From JACKEQ01 sp041389565 (GTDB lineage Bacteria; Myxococcota_A; UBA796; GCA-2862545): 64,000 nt of DNA. The notes beneath the pieces were generated by a model. It worked only from the letters and a program-made list of their open reading frames with translations. It ran no database searches and was not told the DNA's origin. Location: the NCBI GenBank assembly GCA_041389565.1, contig JAWKRP010000035.1, forward strand, positions 22,719-86,718, read 5' to 3'. The position numbers and the translations under genes were made by a program. Below are positions 1 to 9,428 of the stretch, piece after piece. Each line of letters opens with the position of its first letter. The stretch's first letter is position 1.

Positions 1-425
1 GCGTGCTGCTGGGACATGGTGGCCGAGAGGGACGACGTGAGGCGCGCGGCCACGTCGCGGAGCTGCGGCTGGTACGGCTGGAGCGGCGACAGGAACACGG
101 CGTCGTAGGACTGGATCGGCGCGCCCTGCGGCACCGGGTACGGCACGGGCTGCGGGTACGGCACGGGCTGCGGGTACGGCTGCGGCTGGACCGGGTACGG
201 CTGGGGATCGACCGGGTACGGCTGCGGATCGACCGGGTACGGCTGCGCGGGCGCCGGATAGGGCTGCGCCGGCTGCGGGCCGGGCTGCGGCAGGAAGTCG
301 AGCTCGAACGGTGCGGGGTCGGCCGGCCCGGTGGTGGTGGGCTTGGGCTTCTTCTCGGGATCGTCTTCCGACGGGGTGTCCTGCGCCCAACCGAGCGACA
401 GCAGACCCAGGAGCATGGCCATCAT
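1..425 (-). CDS. Secreted proline-rich protein, partial (cut by left edge)
   Basis: Reading leftward from an ATG at 425 the frame stays open to the window edge, giving 141 codons of an incomplete protein. It starts with a short hydrophobic signal peptide (MMAMLLGLLSLGWAQD), then an acidic/Lys stretch, then a run of PQPYPV / PQPVPYP / PAQPYP repeats at about residues 55-100 like a flexible extracellular linker. After that comes SYDAVFLSPLQPYQPQLRDVAARL, which may begin a folded domain. Three in-frame ATGs lie within the first four codons; the first was used. The function cannot be named because the C-terminal part is missing. Confidence 0.6.
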   Translation of the reverse strand, partial: MMAMLLGLLSLGWAQDTPSEDDPEKKPKPTTTGPADPAPFELDFLPQPGPQPAQPYPAPAQPYPVDPQPYPVDPQPYPVQPQPYPQPVPYPQPVPYPVPQGAPIQSYDAVFLSPLQPYQPQLRDVAARLTSSLSATMSQQH

Positions 426-453
426 GCCGAGAGCTTAGCCCACACGACCCGAC

Positions 454-1050
454 TCAGCGGGACATCGCCCAGCGGGCCATGCCCTCGATGTTCTGCTTCA
501 CCACGCGTGTGGCTGCGGCATCGGCACCGGCCGTGAGGGCCTTCCACTTCAGGAAGCCGACGTCGTCGCGCTTCGGCGCGGAGGACAGCGCGTAGCCCAC
601 GATTCCGGGGGCCACGAGCCAGCAGCCCTGGTTGTAGTCCGACCGGAAGGCGGTCTTCGCGCTCAGCGCGTCGGTCTCGGCGCGCAGGACGTGCCACGCC
701 GCGATCTGGTACCCGTTCCGCTCGCCAACGCGGTGCAGGACGAGCTCGTGGTGCACACCCCCGAGGACCGGGATGTCGACCCGCTGGTAGAACCGCACGG
801 CGTCGGGCGGCGTGAAGCGGGCATCGGGGATGGAGCGGCACTCGGCCACGTGCTGCACGTTGCCGACGTACGCGTCGACGGCCATGACGGCGTCGATCAC
901 CTTGCCCGGATCGGCGCCGGGCACGGGGCACAGCCCGAAGCCCTCGCCCGTGGGGCGGCCTCCGTGGTTCCACGACTGGAACGCGAACTGGGTGGGCGGC
1001 TGGGCGGGCAGGCGCGCGAGCACGCGGTCCACGAACTCGAGGTGCTCCAC
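454..1050 (-). CDS. SRPBCC/START-like protein
   Basis: 198 residues from a GTG at 1050, preceded by GGAGGA; longer frames run into the end of the upstream gene and lack a better start. The pattern fits the SRPBCC (polyketide cyclase/START-like) fold: an N-terminal helix, IDAVMAVDAYVGNVQHVAEC near residues 55-75 where coenzyme-Q-binding and START-like proteins have their membrane-contact helix, alternating strands, and an amphipathic C-terminal helix ending in IEGMARWAMSR. No signal peptide is visible, so it is probably a cytoplasmic lipid or small-hydrophobe binder. It follows the beta-helix gene by 35 bp and could be co-transcribed. The family call rests on pattern only and the ligand is unknown. 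Confidence 0.5.
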   Translation of the reverse strand: MEHLEFVDRVLARLPAQPPTQFAFQSWNHGGRPTGEGFGLCPVPGADPGKVIDAVMAVDAYVGNVQHVAECRSIPDARFTPPDAVRFYQRVDIPVLGGVHHELVLHRVGERNGYQIAAWHVLRAETDALSAKTAFRSDYNQGCWLVAPGIVGYALSSAPKRDDVGFLKWKALTAGADAAATRVVKQNIEGMARWAMSR

Positions 1051-1085
1051 GGATCCTCCGGAGGCTGGGTGCGCCGGACTGTACC

Positions 1086-4000
1086 TCAGCGGCGCCGGCG
1101 CACGCCCAACAGGAACGCGAGCCCGACGGGCAGGAGCCCCGCGGCTCCCGGGCCGGTCGCGCAGAACCACAGCGTCGGGCCGACGCTCCCGTTCTCGAGC
1201 GGCGTGTCGGTGTCGAGCGGCGTGTCGGTGTCGGCGTCAGCGTCGCTGTCGGCGTCCGCGTCGGTGTCCGCATCGGCATCGGCATCGGCGTCGGCGTCGG
1301 CGTCCGTGTCGCTGTCGGCATCGGTGTCGCTGTCGGCATCGGTGTCGGCGTCGCCCCCGGTGTCGGAGGACGTGTCGGACGTGTCGCTCCCCGTCTCGCC
1401 GGTCGCGCGGCCGGTGTCGGTGTCGCTGTCGGCGTCCGTGTCGCTGTCGCTGTCCGTGTCGCTGTCGGCGTCCGTATCGCTGTCGCTGTCGGCGTCCGTA
1501 TCGCTGTCGGCGTCCGCATCGGCGTCGCTGTCCGCATCGGCGTCGCTGTCGGCATCACTGTCGGCGTCTGCGTCGGTGTCGGCGTCTCCGGCGCCCGGCC
1601 CCGCGATGGACACGGTGGCGGTACCGCACGAGTCGTCGCTGTCGGACACCACGAGGACGAGCTCCTCACCCTGGGTGGCGTCGTACGTGAGCACGTTGGT
1701 GTCGGCGCAGGCGACCGAGGTGTTGGCTGGACACGGCGTGAACAGCGAGAGCTCCACGCCGAAGCCGGAGGTCGCGGAGAACGTGTACGTGGCAGTGGCA
1801 GGCGCGACCCACCGGAGCGAGTAGTCGCTGAAGGCGTCGCCGCCGCACGACTGTGGGCGGGAGTCGAGCTGGTTGCACGTGCTCCCGGTCCACACGTTCG
1901 AGCCCGTGGCGCTCCCGAGATCGCCGTTCGGAGGCTGGCAGCTGGCGGGCTGGCCGCGCACCGTGACGCGGGTGGACCCGCAGTCTCCGGCGAACCCGTC
2001 GAGCAGGACGAGCACCTCGTCGCCCGCCGACAGGTCGATGTCGGAGATGCGGGACGTGACGTCGGGCCCGCCGTCGTCGTCGCACGCGAACGGCGTGTAC
2101 GACGGGCACCCGTCGGCGAGCTGCATCGCGGTGTCGTACGTGGAGCCCTCGGTGGTCACCTCGTAGGTGCCGTCGACCGGCGCGACGAACGAGCGAACGA
2201 AGTCTCCGGAGCCGGGCGGCACGGGCACGCACCACAGGCTCTCGATGGAGCTCGGCTCCATGCAGGAGTTGCCGAGGGTGGTCGACCCCACGGGGATCGC
2301 CGTGGTGTTGCACGCGTCGACCGCATTGCAGTCCTGGTCGATCCCGTCGGACGGATCGGGCGCGCCCGGGTACCGCGTGGGGTCTTCGTCGTCACAGTCC
2401 TCGTCGACGCCCCAGCCGTCGTCGTCGAGGTCGTCGTCGGGCGTGCCGGGATTGCAGTCGTTGTCGATCTGGTCGTACGGGCGCTCGTCGGCGCCGGGGC
2501 TCACGGACGGGTCGAAGTCGTTGCAGTCGGTGCCCGTGGCGAACGCGTCGGGCGGGACGGCGCAGGCCGAGATGGCGTACCCGCCGTACCCGTCTCCGTC
2601 GATGTCGAGCCACACCGTCATGCTGGCGAGGCCCTCGTCCACCAGGGAGTCGCAGTCGTCGTCGATGCCGTTGCAGCTCTCGACGGCACCGGGATGCACG
2701 GCGCTGTCGGTGTCGTCGCAGTCGAACAGCGCGGAGAACCCGTCTCCGTCGGCGTCGTCGTCGAGGTCGGGGTCGGCGTACACGCCTCCGAAGGCGCCGA
2801 TGTCGGACCGGGTGCCGTCGGGGTCGAGCAGGGACGGGTCGCCCGCGTCGATCACCGGAGACCCGGCGTTCGGGTGGTAGCCGAACTCGGAGCACAGCTC
2901 GGCGGGAGCGACGAGGTCGGGGTCGACCATGAGCGCGTTCGGGCCGTACCCGCCGTTGCCGTCGAAGAAGTCCTCGGTGTTCGCGAACCACAGGTTGTAG
3001 TCGTTCGTGAGACCGGACGGCTCGAAGTAGGCGCCCGCACCGTCGGTGTAGGCCACCACGTTGTTGCGCACGTCGGAGTAGCTCGTGCTGCCCGTGCCCC
3101 AGAAGTCGATCGCACCGCCCGCGACGGTCACGGCGTTGAACAGGAACGTGTTGTTGTGGATCTCGGTGTCCTCGACGCCGCCGAAGGCGACCGACACGCC
3201 CGTTCCGTACGGCGCCACCCCGCCGACGAACACGTTGTTCACCACGAGCTGCGACCCGGGCACGTTGCCCTCGAGGTACAGACCCGCGCCGTCGTCGCCC
3301 GCGCCGTTCTGGCAGAACAGGTTGCGCTCGACCAGGAGGTCGCCCATGTCGTACGCGGCGATCCCGCCGGCATCGTCTCCGGCGACCGACAGGGCGATGG
3401 TGTTCTCGGAGAACACGGCGCCGGAGTCGTAGATCTTGATCGCGCCGCCGTCGTCCCCGACCTCGTGGTCGACGAACTCGTTCCGCTGGATCGTCACGTC
3501 GCTGTCGCCGATCACCAGCGCACCGCCCTCGTCGAAGCCCGACCCGCCGAAGAACTGGCTGTCGGACACCACGAGGTCGACGTTGTACGCCGCGATGGCC
3601 CCGCCGTCGCAGTCCCACACGCAGCTCATGCCGCTGAACCGGGAGTCTTCGACGGTGAGCGACCCGTTCTCGACCAGCACACCTGCACCATCGCCGTAGA
3701 ACAGCGTGGAGTCGTGGATGTCGCAGTTCCGGAGCGTGAGGTCGCCGCCGTAGGACGCGATCAGGCCGGCCCCGAACGACACGCCGTTCGCGATCTCGCA
3801 GCCATCGATCGAGAGCGTGCCGCCCTCGACGTACACCTGCGAGCCGTCCTGATCGTTCGTGAACACGGGGCTCACCATCAGGACGTTCGTGAACGTGGCC
3901 GACGAGTCGGGCAACATGAGCAGGGCCAGGCCTTCCTGGGTGTTATCGAGCGGCGCTCCGCCGGTGAGCTCGACGTTCGTGCCCGTGAACCCGGCCGCAT

Positions 4001-4301
4001 CGATGCGCAGCGGACGCCCGAGCTCCCCGCCGTCGAGCGTGAGGTCTTCGACCGTGGTGCCGTCGTCGAACACGAACAGCATGCTGCCCGGGTTGTCGTT
4101 CACGAGCGTGGTGACGCCCATGCCCGCGCCCCGGATCGTGATGCCGGGCGTGAACACGTCGACGTCCCCCACGTAGGAGCCCGCAGCGATCACGACGACA
4201 TCGCCGGGGCCGGCAGCATCCACGGCGGCCTGTACGGACGCGTACTGCGCGGGAACGAGGAGGTCTGCGGCGAAGGCGGTGAGTGCGAGCGTGACGACCA
4301 T
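1086..4301 (-). CDS. Secreted beta-helix protein with MopE-type metal-binding repeats and MYXO-CTERM-like tail
   Basis: 1071 residues. A short signal peptide (MVVTLALTAFA) is followed by a right-handed parallel beta-helix of the pectate-lyase/POMP type (about residues 15-480), with recurrent asparagine/glycine rungs such as IRGAGMGV and NNTFLFNAV. Next come Asp-rich MopE-like metal-binding motifs (DADGDGFSALFDCDD, CNGIDDDCDSLVDEG; about 510-690), then two pre-peptidase-C-terminal-like beta domains (about 690-905). A long Asp/Ser/Ala linker of DADSDTD repeats spans about 910-1030. The end has FCATGPGAAG, a hydrophobic span and RRRR, resembling the MYXO-CTERM sorting tail. Likely surface anchored. 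It has its own promoter about 105 bp upstream. Confidence 0.85.
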   Translation of the reverse strand: MVVTLALTAFAADLLVPAQYASVQAAVDAAGPGDVVVIAAGSYVGDVDVFTPGITIRGAGMGVTTLVNDNPGSMLFVFDDGTTVEDLTLDGGELGRPLRIDAAGFTGTNVELTGGAPLDNTQEGLALLMLPDSSATFTNVLMVSPVFTNDQDGSQVYVEGGTLSIDGCEIANGVSFGAGLIASYGGDLTLRNCDIHDSTLFYGDGAGVLVENGSLTVEDSRFSGMSCVWDCDGGAIAAYNVDLVVSDSQFFGGSGFDEGGALVIGDSDVTIQRNEFVDHEVGDDGGAIKIYDSGAVFSENTIALSVAGDDAGGIAAYDMGDLLVERNLFCQNGAGDDGAGLYLEGNVPGSQLVVNNVFVGGVAPYGTGVSVAFGGVEDTEIHNNTFLFNAVTVAGGAIDFWGTGSTSYSDVRNNVVAYTDGAGAYFEPSGLTNDYNLWFANTEDFFDGNGGYGPNALMVDPDLVAPAELCSEFGYHPNAGSPVIDAGDPSLLDPDGTRSDIGAFGGVYADPDLDDDADGDGFSALFDCDDTDSAVHPGAVESCNGIDDDCDSLVDEGLASMTVWLDIDGDGYGGYAISACAVPPDAFATGTDCNDFDPSVSPGADERPYDQIDNDCNPGTPDDDLDDDGWGVDEDCDDEDPTRYPGAPDPSDGIDQDCNAVDACNTTAIPVGSTTLGNSCMEPSSIESLWCVPVPPGSGDFVRSFVAPVDGTYEVTTEGSTYDTAMQLADGCPSYTPFACDDDGGPDVTSRISDIDLSAGDEVLVLLDGFAGDCGSTRVTVRGQPASCQPPNGDLGSATGSNVWTGSTCNQLDSRPQSCGGDAFSDYSLRWVAPATATYTFSATSGFGVELSLFTPCPANTSVACADTNVLTYDATQGEELVLVVSDSDDSCGTATVSIAGPGAGDADTDADADSDADSDADADSDADADADSDTDADSDSDTDADSDTDSDSDTDADSDTDTGRATGETGSDTSDTSSDTGGDADTDADSDTDADSDTDADADADADADADTDADADSDADADTDTPLDTDTPLENGSVGPTLWFCATGPGAAGLLPVGLAFLLGVRRRR

Positions 4302-4352
4302 GCCCCGAGGATACGGGGAAATGGCGTCGATCGGGAGACCTTCGTGGCCGGA

Positions 4353-4441
4353 AATCTCTTGACGGTCAAGACCCGTGAGCTCGCCGGCACGTCAGTGCAA
4401 AACCAGGTTTTAGGCGAGCCCACGGGCTCCGTCAAGAGATT
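4353..4441. repeat. 13-bp perfect inverted repeat flanking two short palindromes
   Basis: AATCTCTTGACGG at 4353-4365 is exactly inverted as CCGTCAAGAGATT at 4429-4441. Between them are the palindromes AAAACC-A-GGTTTT (4399-4411) and GAGCCC-AC-GGGCTC (4416-4429). The right arm contains the -35 hexamer of the minus-strand promoter, while the left arm lies in the leader of the same transcript. This looks like paired operator half-sites rather than a simple terminator, since there is no U tract. Confidence 0.6.
4407..4435 (-). promoter_or_regulatory. Sigma70-like promoter for the beta-helix surface protein
   Basis: On the minus strand TTGACG (4435-4430) and TAAAAC (4412-4407) are separated by exactly 17 bp. 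They match the vegetative consensus at 5/6 and 4/6 positions. The ATG at 4301 is about 105 bp downstream, and the promoter overlaps the palindromes described for 4353-4441, so repressor control is plausible. Confidence 0.55.
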
Positions 4442-4509
4442 CACTGAGTACGATTCCGCAGGATGGAGGCCGCTTGTCGGCCGAATCCGGCGGAAACGGC
4501 CGCGCGCGC

Positions 4510-7233
4510 TCAGGACTCGAGCGGGACCATCTCGAACTGGAGGCGCGTATCGCCGATCTGGATGACCGATCCGATCGGGAGCGGCATGGTGTCGGAGATG
4601 CGGCTGCCGTCGACCATCGTTCCCTTCGTGCTGCCGGCGTCTTCGATCGCGAACTGCCCGTTCCCGAGCATCCGCACGCGGCAGTGCCGACGGGAGACGC
4701 CGCCGTCGAAGATCAGCTGGATGTCGCTGTCGGGGGCGCGCCCGATCACCATGTCGCGATCGACGATCCACCGCTGCTCCTGCAGGGTGCCCGCCTCGTA
4801 GATGATCTGCGGCACGCGCTCGGGCTCGGGCTCGGGCTCGGGCTCCGGATCGACGGGACGCTCCTCACCGCGCTTCAGCAGCGTGGACGCGATGCGGAGG
4901 TCGGCGCGGTTCAGCCAGTCGTCGGTGGGGAACGGCGGCACCTGACCGATGTCGACGCCGAGCTCCTCCGCTTCGCGCTGGATGCGGGCGACGCGCTCCA
5001 CGCGCTCCTGCTTCTTGCGTTCCCGCTCCTCGCGCCGCTCGTTGCGTCGGCGGGCGAGGAACTCCTCGAGCTTGGCTTCGGTCTGCGCGACCCAGGCGTC
5101 GGTGGGCGTGTCGGGAACCCGACCGAGCGGGACCCCCACGCGCTCGGCCTTCTCGACGATGGCCGCGACGCGCTGGGCGCGGTCTTGATCCGCGGAGTCG
5201 CGCGCGGCGGCCGGTGCAGCAGGCGAGGGCTCGGCGGCGGGCGCGGGACGCTCTTCGGTCTGGAGGTCGGCCGCGGCCGCGAAGGACGGGAGCTCGCCGC
5301 GCTTCGCCTGCACTTCCTGGAGCTTGGCGGCCATCTTGTCGAGCCAGCTCTGCGAAGGCTTCTCGGGCACCTTCTTCACGCGCACCTTGAGCTGCTCGGC
5401 GAGCGCCATGAGGGAGTCGAGCCGGGCGGCGCGCTCCTGCTCCTCGAGCTCCTTCTCGCGCCGACGCTCGACGAGGTCGGCGACGCGGGCTTCGAGCACG
5501 CCCACCCAGTCCTCTTCGAGCTCCTCGGGGAGGTTGTCGACGCGGATCTGCCACTGCTCGGCGAGCGCGATCACGGCGGCGAAGCGCTCCTCGAGGGTCG
5601 GCATGGGCGGGATGTCGTCGACCGGGGCCTCCGGCTCGGGCTCCCACACGTCGCCCGGCAGCTCCGGGATCTCGTCGATGGCGCTGTCGTCGGCGTAGCC
5701 CGGCAGGTCGTCGGGCTCGTCGTCGTCGGGTTCGTCGTCGCCGGGCAGCTCGCCGGAGTCGAAGGCGATGGGCCCGTCGTCGTCGTCGTCGTCGTGATCG
5801 ACGTACGGATCGGTCTTGTGCAGGGGACGCTCGGCCGCACGGCCTCGCGAGCCCGACGCCCCGAGCACGGTGGGGTCGTCGTCTTCGTCTTCCTGCCACG
5901 CCGCCTCGAGGGGCTCGAGCGGCTGGAAGCCCGCCGGCCGGTCGGTGCCCGGGACGGTCGTGGCCTCGGCAGGGGCGTCGTCCAGGGGGTCGTCGTAGTC
6001 TTCGATCGCACCCGCCTCGAGCGGCTCGTAGTCCTCGATCGCGCCCGCTTCGAGCGGCTCGGGGGCTTCGGGGGCCGGGACCGCTTCGAGCGGCTCCTCG
6101 TAGTCTTCGATCGCGCCCGCCTCGAGCGGCTCGTAGTCCTCGATCGCACCCGCCTCGAGCGGCTCGTAGTCCTCGATCGCGCCCGCTTCGAGCGGCTCGT
6201 CGTCGACCGGGCCCGCCTCCAGCGGCTCGTCGTCGACCGGACCTGCCTCCAGCGGCTCGTCGTAGTCTTCGATGGCGCCGGCCTCGAGGGTGTGGACCTC
6301 GGGATCGTCGAACGGCGCGGGGGCGGCCTCCAGCAGCTCCTCTTCGGCGGGAGCGGCCTCCAGCAGCTCTTCTTCGGCGGGGGCGGCCTCCAGCAGCTCC
6401 TCTTCGGCGGGAGCGGCCTCGAGCACGTCGCTCACCGGACCCGGTTCCTCGGCGACCGACTGGGCGGTGAGCGGAGGAAGGTCGTCGAGATCCCCGAAGT
6501 CCTGCGGGAACGCCGGCATGCCTGCAGAGGCTCCGGCGGGGACCTGGACGGGGGGCAGCACGAACTCGTTGTCGTTGTCGTCGGAGAACGTGTAGTCGGA
6601 CTCGATGGGTACGTCCGGAGCGCGCTCGTCGCGGGGCGCTTCGGGCTCCGGCTCAGGCTCGGGCTCGGTCTCGATGGGGTCGAGCGCGGAGTGCAGCGGC
6701 AGCGGGCCGTCGTCGTGGGCCTCTCCGCGCATCCGGGCCGCGACGGCCTGCGTCCAGTCGATCGCCGCCATCTCGAGCTTCTCGTGGATGAACAGCAGGC
6801 GACCGCGGAGGCAGCGCGTGACGCTCGCGCGATCCCACGGACCGTCTTCGAGGCCCTGTACGAGCGACCAGGTGACCCCGCCGCCCGCGACGAACCCGCG
6901 CACGTAGTGGTCGACCATGCGCAGCCGCGCCGCGTAGTCGCGCCGGAGCTCCGGCCACAGCTCGGGATCGCCGTTCCAGGTGGCCTCGAGCCCCTCGAGG
7001 GTGTGGGCGAGGAAGGTCTCCACCATCTCGGAGATGTGTCGCGCGAACTCGCGCCCGAGCTCTTCCACCCGGGCGCGCTCCGCCCGTGACTCCGCGATCC
7101 CGAACTCGGCGATGTCCGAGGAGAGCGCGTCGATCTGGCGCAGGACCTCCATGCCCAGGACCGACATGTCGTCGACGACCTGATCCTGGATGACCTGCAC
7201 AGCCGCATCCAATCCGTCTACCGGTCTGCTCAC
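4510..7233 (-). CDS. Large acidic protein with C-terminal FHA domain
   Basis: 907 residues from a GTG at 7233 with GGGGGAG just upstream. The N-terminal third is helical (about 1-190). The middle is acidic low-complexity sequence with repeats of AAPAEEELLE and EAGAIEDYEPL (about 290-430), followed by charged helical/coiled-coil segments that each contain a repeated LAEQ..VR..N/KVPE..E pattern (about 530-790). The last ~90 residues are a canonical FHA domain with GRAPDSDIQL, SRRHCRV and DAGSTKGTMVDG, the phosphothreonine-binding loops. FHA domains read Ser/Thr kinase signals, and two such kinases occur in this window (23385-26555 and 60628-61908), though not next to it. There is no signal peptide or membrane segment, so it is cytoplasmic. 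Confidence 0.8.
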   Translation of the reverse strand: MSRPVDGLDAAVQVIQDQVVDDMSVLGMEVLRQIDALSSDIAEFGIAESRAERARVEELGREFARHISEMVETFLAHTLEGLEATWNGDPELWPELRRDYAARLRMVDHYVRGFVAGGGVTWSLVQGLEDGPWDRASVTRCLRGRLLFIHEKLEMAAIDWTQAVAARMRGEAHDDGPLPLHSALDPIETEPEPEPEPEAPRDERAPDVPIESDYTFSDDNDNEFVLPPVQVPAGASAGMPAFPQDFGDLDDLPPLTAQSVAEEPGPVSDVLEAAPAEEELLEAAPAEEELLEAAPAEEELLEAAPAPFDDPEVHTLEAGAIEDYDEPLEAGPVDDEPLEAGPVDDEPLEAGAIEDYEPLEAGAIEDYEPLEAGAIEDYEEPLEAVPAPEAPEPLEAGAIEDYEPLEAGAIEDYDDPLDDAPAEATTVPGTDRPAGFQPLEPLEAAWQEDEDDDPTVLGASGSRGRAAERPLHKTDPYVDHDDDDDDGPIAFDSGELPGDDEPDDDEPDDLPGYADDSAIDEIPELPGDVWEPEPEAPVDDIPPMPTLEERFAAVIALAEQWQIRVDNLPEELEEDWVGVLEARVADLVERRREKELEEQERAARLDSLMALAEQLKVRVKKVPEKPSQSWLDKMAAKLQEVQAKRGELPSFAAAADLQTEERPAPAAEPSPAAPAAARDSADQDRAQRVAAIVEKAERVGVPLGRVPDTPTDAWVAQTEAKLEEFLARRRNERREERERKKQERVERVARIQREAEELGVDIGQVPPFPTDDWLNRADLRIASTLLKRGEERPVDPEPEPEPEPERVPQIIYEAGTLQEQRWIVDRDMVIGRAPDSDIQLIFDGGVSRRHCRVRMLGNGQFAIEDAGSTKGTMVDGSRISDTMPLPIGSVIQIGDTRLQFEMVPLES

Positions 7234-7433
7234 TTCTCCCCCGTGAGGGGAAGGATGCTACCGCAGCGGCCCCGTCAACCCAACGGATTCCTGTGGTCGC
7301 ACGGACGCGCGCAGCCGGCAGGCGGCCCGCCCGCGGGTCTCGACCGCGACGCGATCGCCGTCCGACCCGGGCTCGCGCGAGCGGATCGCGGACGCGCCGC
7401 GCGCCCCGGCGTGCACCGGCCTGCGCTCCACGG

Positions 7434-7463
7434 TTGTCAGTGAAAACGATTTTCAAGTAGACT
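7434..7463 (+). promoter_or_regulatory. Fur-box-like promoter of the haem uptake operon
   Basis: TTGTCA (7434-7439) and TAGACT (7458-7463) are 18 bp apart and lie 28 bp before the receptor ATG. TGAAAACGATTTTCA (7441-7455) sits exactly between the two hexamers. It matches the classical Fur 7-1-7 core TGATAATNATTATCA at most positions and is itself an inverted repeat of TGAAAA/TTTTCA. A repressor bound there would block RNA polymerase, so iron repression is the expected control. Confidence 0.65.
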
Positions 7464-7490
7464 GCGATCCGCCCGCGGATCGATGCGCCG

Positions 7491-9428
7491 ATGCTTGTCC
7501 TCACCCTTGCCAGCCTCGCTCTCGCTCAACAGAGCGACGCGACCGACGACGACGACGACGTCGAGGTCGTGGTGGTCACGGCCTCCCGCTCTCCGGCGGC
7601 CCTCGGGGAAGCCCCCGTCGCGGTCGAGGTGATCACCCGCGAGGAGATCGAGGCCACGGGATCCGAGTCGCTCGCGGAGCTGCTCGAGGAGCAGCCCGGC
7701 CTGCAGATCGAAGACACCGTCGTGGGCCAGTCCATCCGGATGCAGGGGATGAACGCCGAGCACACGCTGATCCTGGTCGACGGCCAGCGCGTGCTGGGCC
7801 GGAAGGACGGCGTGATCGATCTCTCGCGCTTCCCGATGGACGACATCGAGCGCATCGAGATCGTGAAGGGCCCGAGCTCGTCGCTCTATGGATCGGACGC
7901 GATGGGCGGCGTCGTGCACATCATCACGAAGCGGGGCTCCGAGGGCCGCGACGTCGGTCTCCACGTGCGGTACGGCACGCTCCAGCGGCTCGATGCCACG
8001 GCCGACGTGAAGGCGGGCACCGAGACCGTGAAGCACAAGGTCGACCTCGGCTGGCACAGCTCCGACGCGTGGGACCTCGACGAGAGCGATGTCGCGACGA
8101 CCTCGAGCGCGTTCCAGCAGGGCGACTTCGCGTACGGCGCCACGGTGACGCCCGACCCCGATGTCCAGCTCGACTTCACCGTCTCGTACATGCAGCGGCG
8201 CCTGGAAGGCGTCTCGGCGACCGAGACCGGCGCCGTGTTCGACAACCGCTCCATCGTGGAGGACTCCCGCGCGGCGCTCGGCGGGTGGTGGACGGCCGGG
8301 CCGAAGACCAAGCTCACCGTGCGGGTGTCGGGCTCGTTCTTCCGGAACCAGGCTCTGGCCGACCAGCGCGGCTCGGCGGCCCTCGACACCGTCCAGGTCG
8401 ACACCGAGCGCCTGGCGGAGAGCACGATCCAGCTCGACCACGGGCTGTCCGCAGCGGGAGAGCACGTCGCGAGCCTCGGTGTGGACGGGCTCTACCAGGA
8501 CATCACGAGCGATCGGCTCGGTCCCGGCAAGGGGGATCGGCAGCGCATCGCGGTGTTCGCACAGGACGTGTGGCGCATCGAGCTGGGGGCCTCCACGCTC
8601 ACCGTCTCGCCCGGCATGCGCCTCGACGTCGACTCCCAGTTCGGCACCGCGCCCACGCCCCGCCTGGCACTGGCGCTCGCGAGCGGCGACCTCACGTTCC
8701 GCCTCTCGGCGGGCACCGGCTTTCGCGCACCCGACTTCCGCGAGCTGTACCTGCTGTTCGAGAACCCCGGGGTCGGGTACGTCGTGCAGGGGAACGAGGA
8801 TCTCCGGGCCGAGCGGAGCCGGAACTTCAACGGCAGCGTCGAGTACGCGCCCACGAAGCGCATCGGCCTGTCGTTCCAGGCGTACCGCAACGACATCGCG
8901 GATCTCATCAACTTCGACATCGTCGACGCGCCGGTGGGGTCCAACCAGCTGTTCCAGTACCAGAACATCGATCGCGCCTACACCCAGGGCTTCGACGTGC
9001 AGGCCCGCTGGCGCCCGCGCCCCTTCACCCTCGAGCTCGGATACGCGCTGGTCGACACCCTCGACAAGGACCTCCGGCAGCCCCTCGCCGGGCGCGTGCC
9101 CCACCGGGTGACGGGCGTTGCGGCGGTCGACCTGCCCCGCGACGTGTCCGTGCGGACCCAGTGGGGCTACTCGACGCGTCGCACGCTGTACGCCGACCTC
9201 GATGGCGACGACGTGGCGGATCCGATCAAGGTGCCGGAGTGCGAGCCCGACGCCACGCTCTGCACCCTCGGCACGCTCACCCTCGACGCCCGCGCGGTCT
9301 GGAAGGGCGACCCCGTCGAGGTGTTCGCGGGCATCGACAACGTGTTCGACACCGGGCAGCAGACGCTCGCACCGACCGTTCCCAGGTTCGTGTACGCTGG
9401 CCTGAACATCCGCGGAAGGAAGCCATGA
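7491..9428 (+). CDS. hmuR: TonB-dependent outer-membrane receptor, probable haem receptor
   Basis: 645 residues. A signal peptide (MLVLTLASLALAQQ) leads to a TonB-box-like VEVVVVTASRSP and the plug domain (about 35-150), with VEVITREEIEATG, the IRMQGMNAEHTLILVDGQRV stretch and IEIVKGPSSSLYGSDAMGG, all hallmarks of BtuB/CirA/HmuR-type receptors. The rest is a 22-strand barrel ending in an aromatic-poor FVYAGLNIRGRKP. It imports a large ligand using TonB energy. The adjacent HmuY-family lipoproteins and Fur-like promoter indicate haem or an iron complex. The stop overlaps the start of the HmuY gene by 4 nt. The ligand is inferred from neighbours rather than from receptor residues. Confidence 0.85.
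   Translation: MLVLTLASLALAQQSDATDDDDDVEVVVVTASRSPAALGEAPVAVEVITREEIEATGSESLAELLEEQPGLQIEDTVVGQSIRMQGMNAEHTLILVDGQRVLGRKDGVIDLSRFPMDDIERIEIVKGPSSSLYGSDAMGGVVHIITKRGSEGRDVGLHVRYGTLQRLDATADVKAGTETVKHKVDLGWHSSDAWDLDESDVATTSSAFQQGDFAYGATVTPDPDVQLDFTVSYMQRRLEGVSATETGAVFDNRSIVEDSRAALGGWWTAGPKTKLTVRVSGSFFRNQALADQRGSAALDTVQVDTERLAESTIQLDHGLSAAGEHVASLGVDGLYQDITSDRLGPGKGDRQRIAVFAQDVWRIELGASTLTVSPGMRLDVDSQFGTAPTPRLALALASGDLTFRLSAGTGFRAPDFRELYLLFENPGVGYVVQGNEDLRAERSRNFNGSVEYAPTKRIGLSFQAYRNDIADLINFDIVDAPVGSNQLFQYQNIDRAYTQGFDVQARWRPRPFTLELGYALVDTLDKDLRQPLAGRVPHRVTGVAAVDLPRDVSVRTQWGYSTRRTLYADLDGDDVADPIKVPECEPDATLCTLGTLTLDARAVWKGDPVEVFAGIDNVFDTGQQTLAPTVPRFVYAGLNIRGRKP

Noticed and set aside
1190..1590. Minisatellite-like GTCGGC/GTCGCT DNA repeat
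   Set aside because: It is the codon pattern of the Asp/Ser/Ala linker of the beta-helix protein and stays in frame.
4474..7089. 871-codon plus-strand open frame with repeats such as LERLVVLDRARFE
   Set aside because: Mirror of the repeated EPLEAGAIEDY codons of the FHA protein on the minus strand; the repeats come from that gene.
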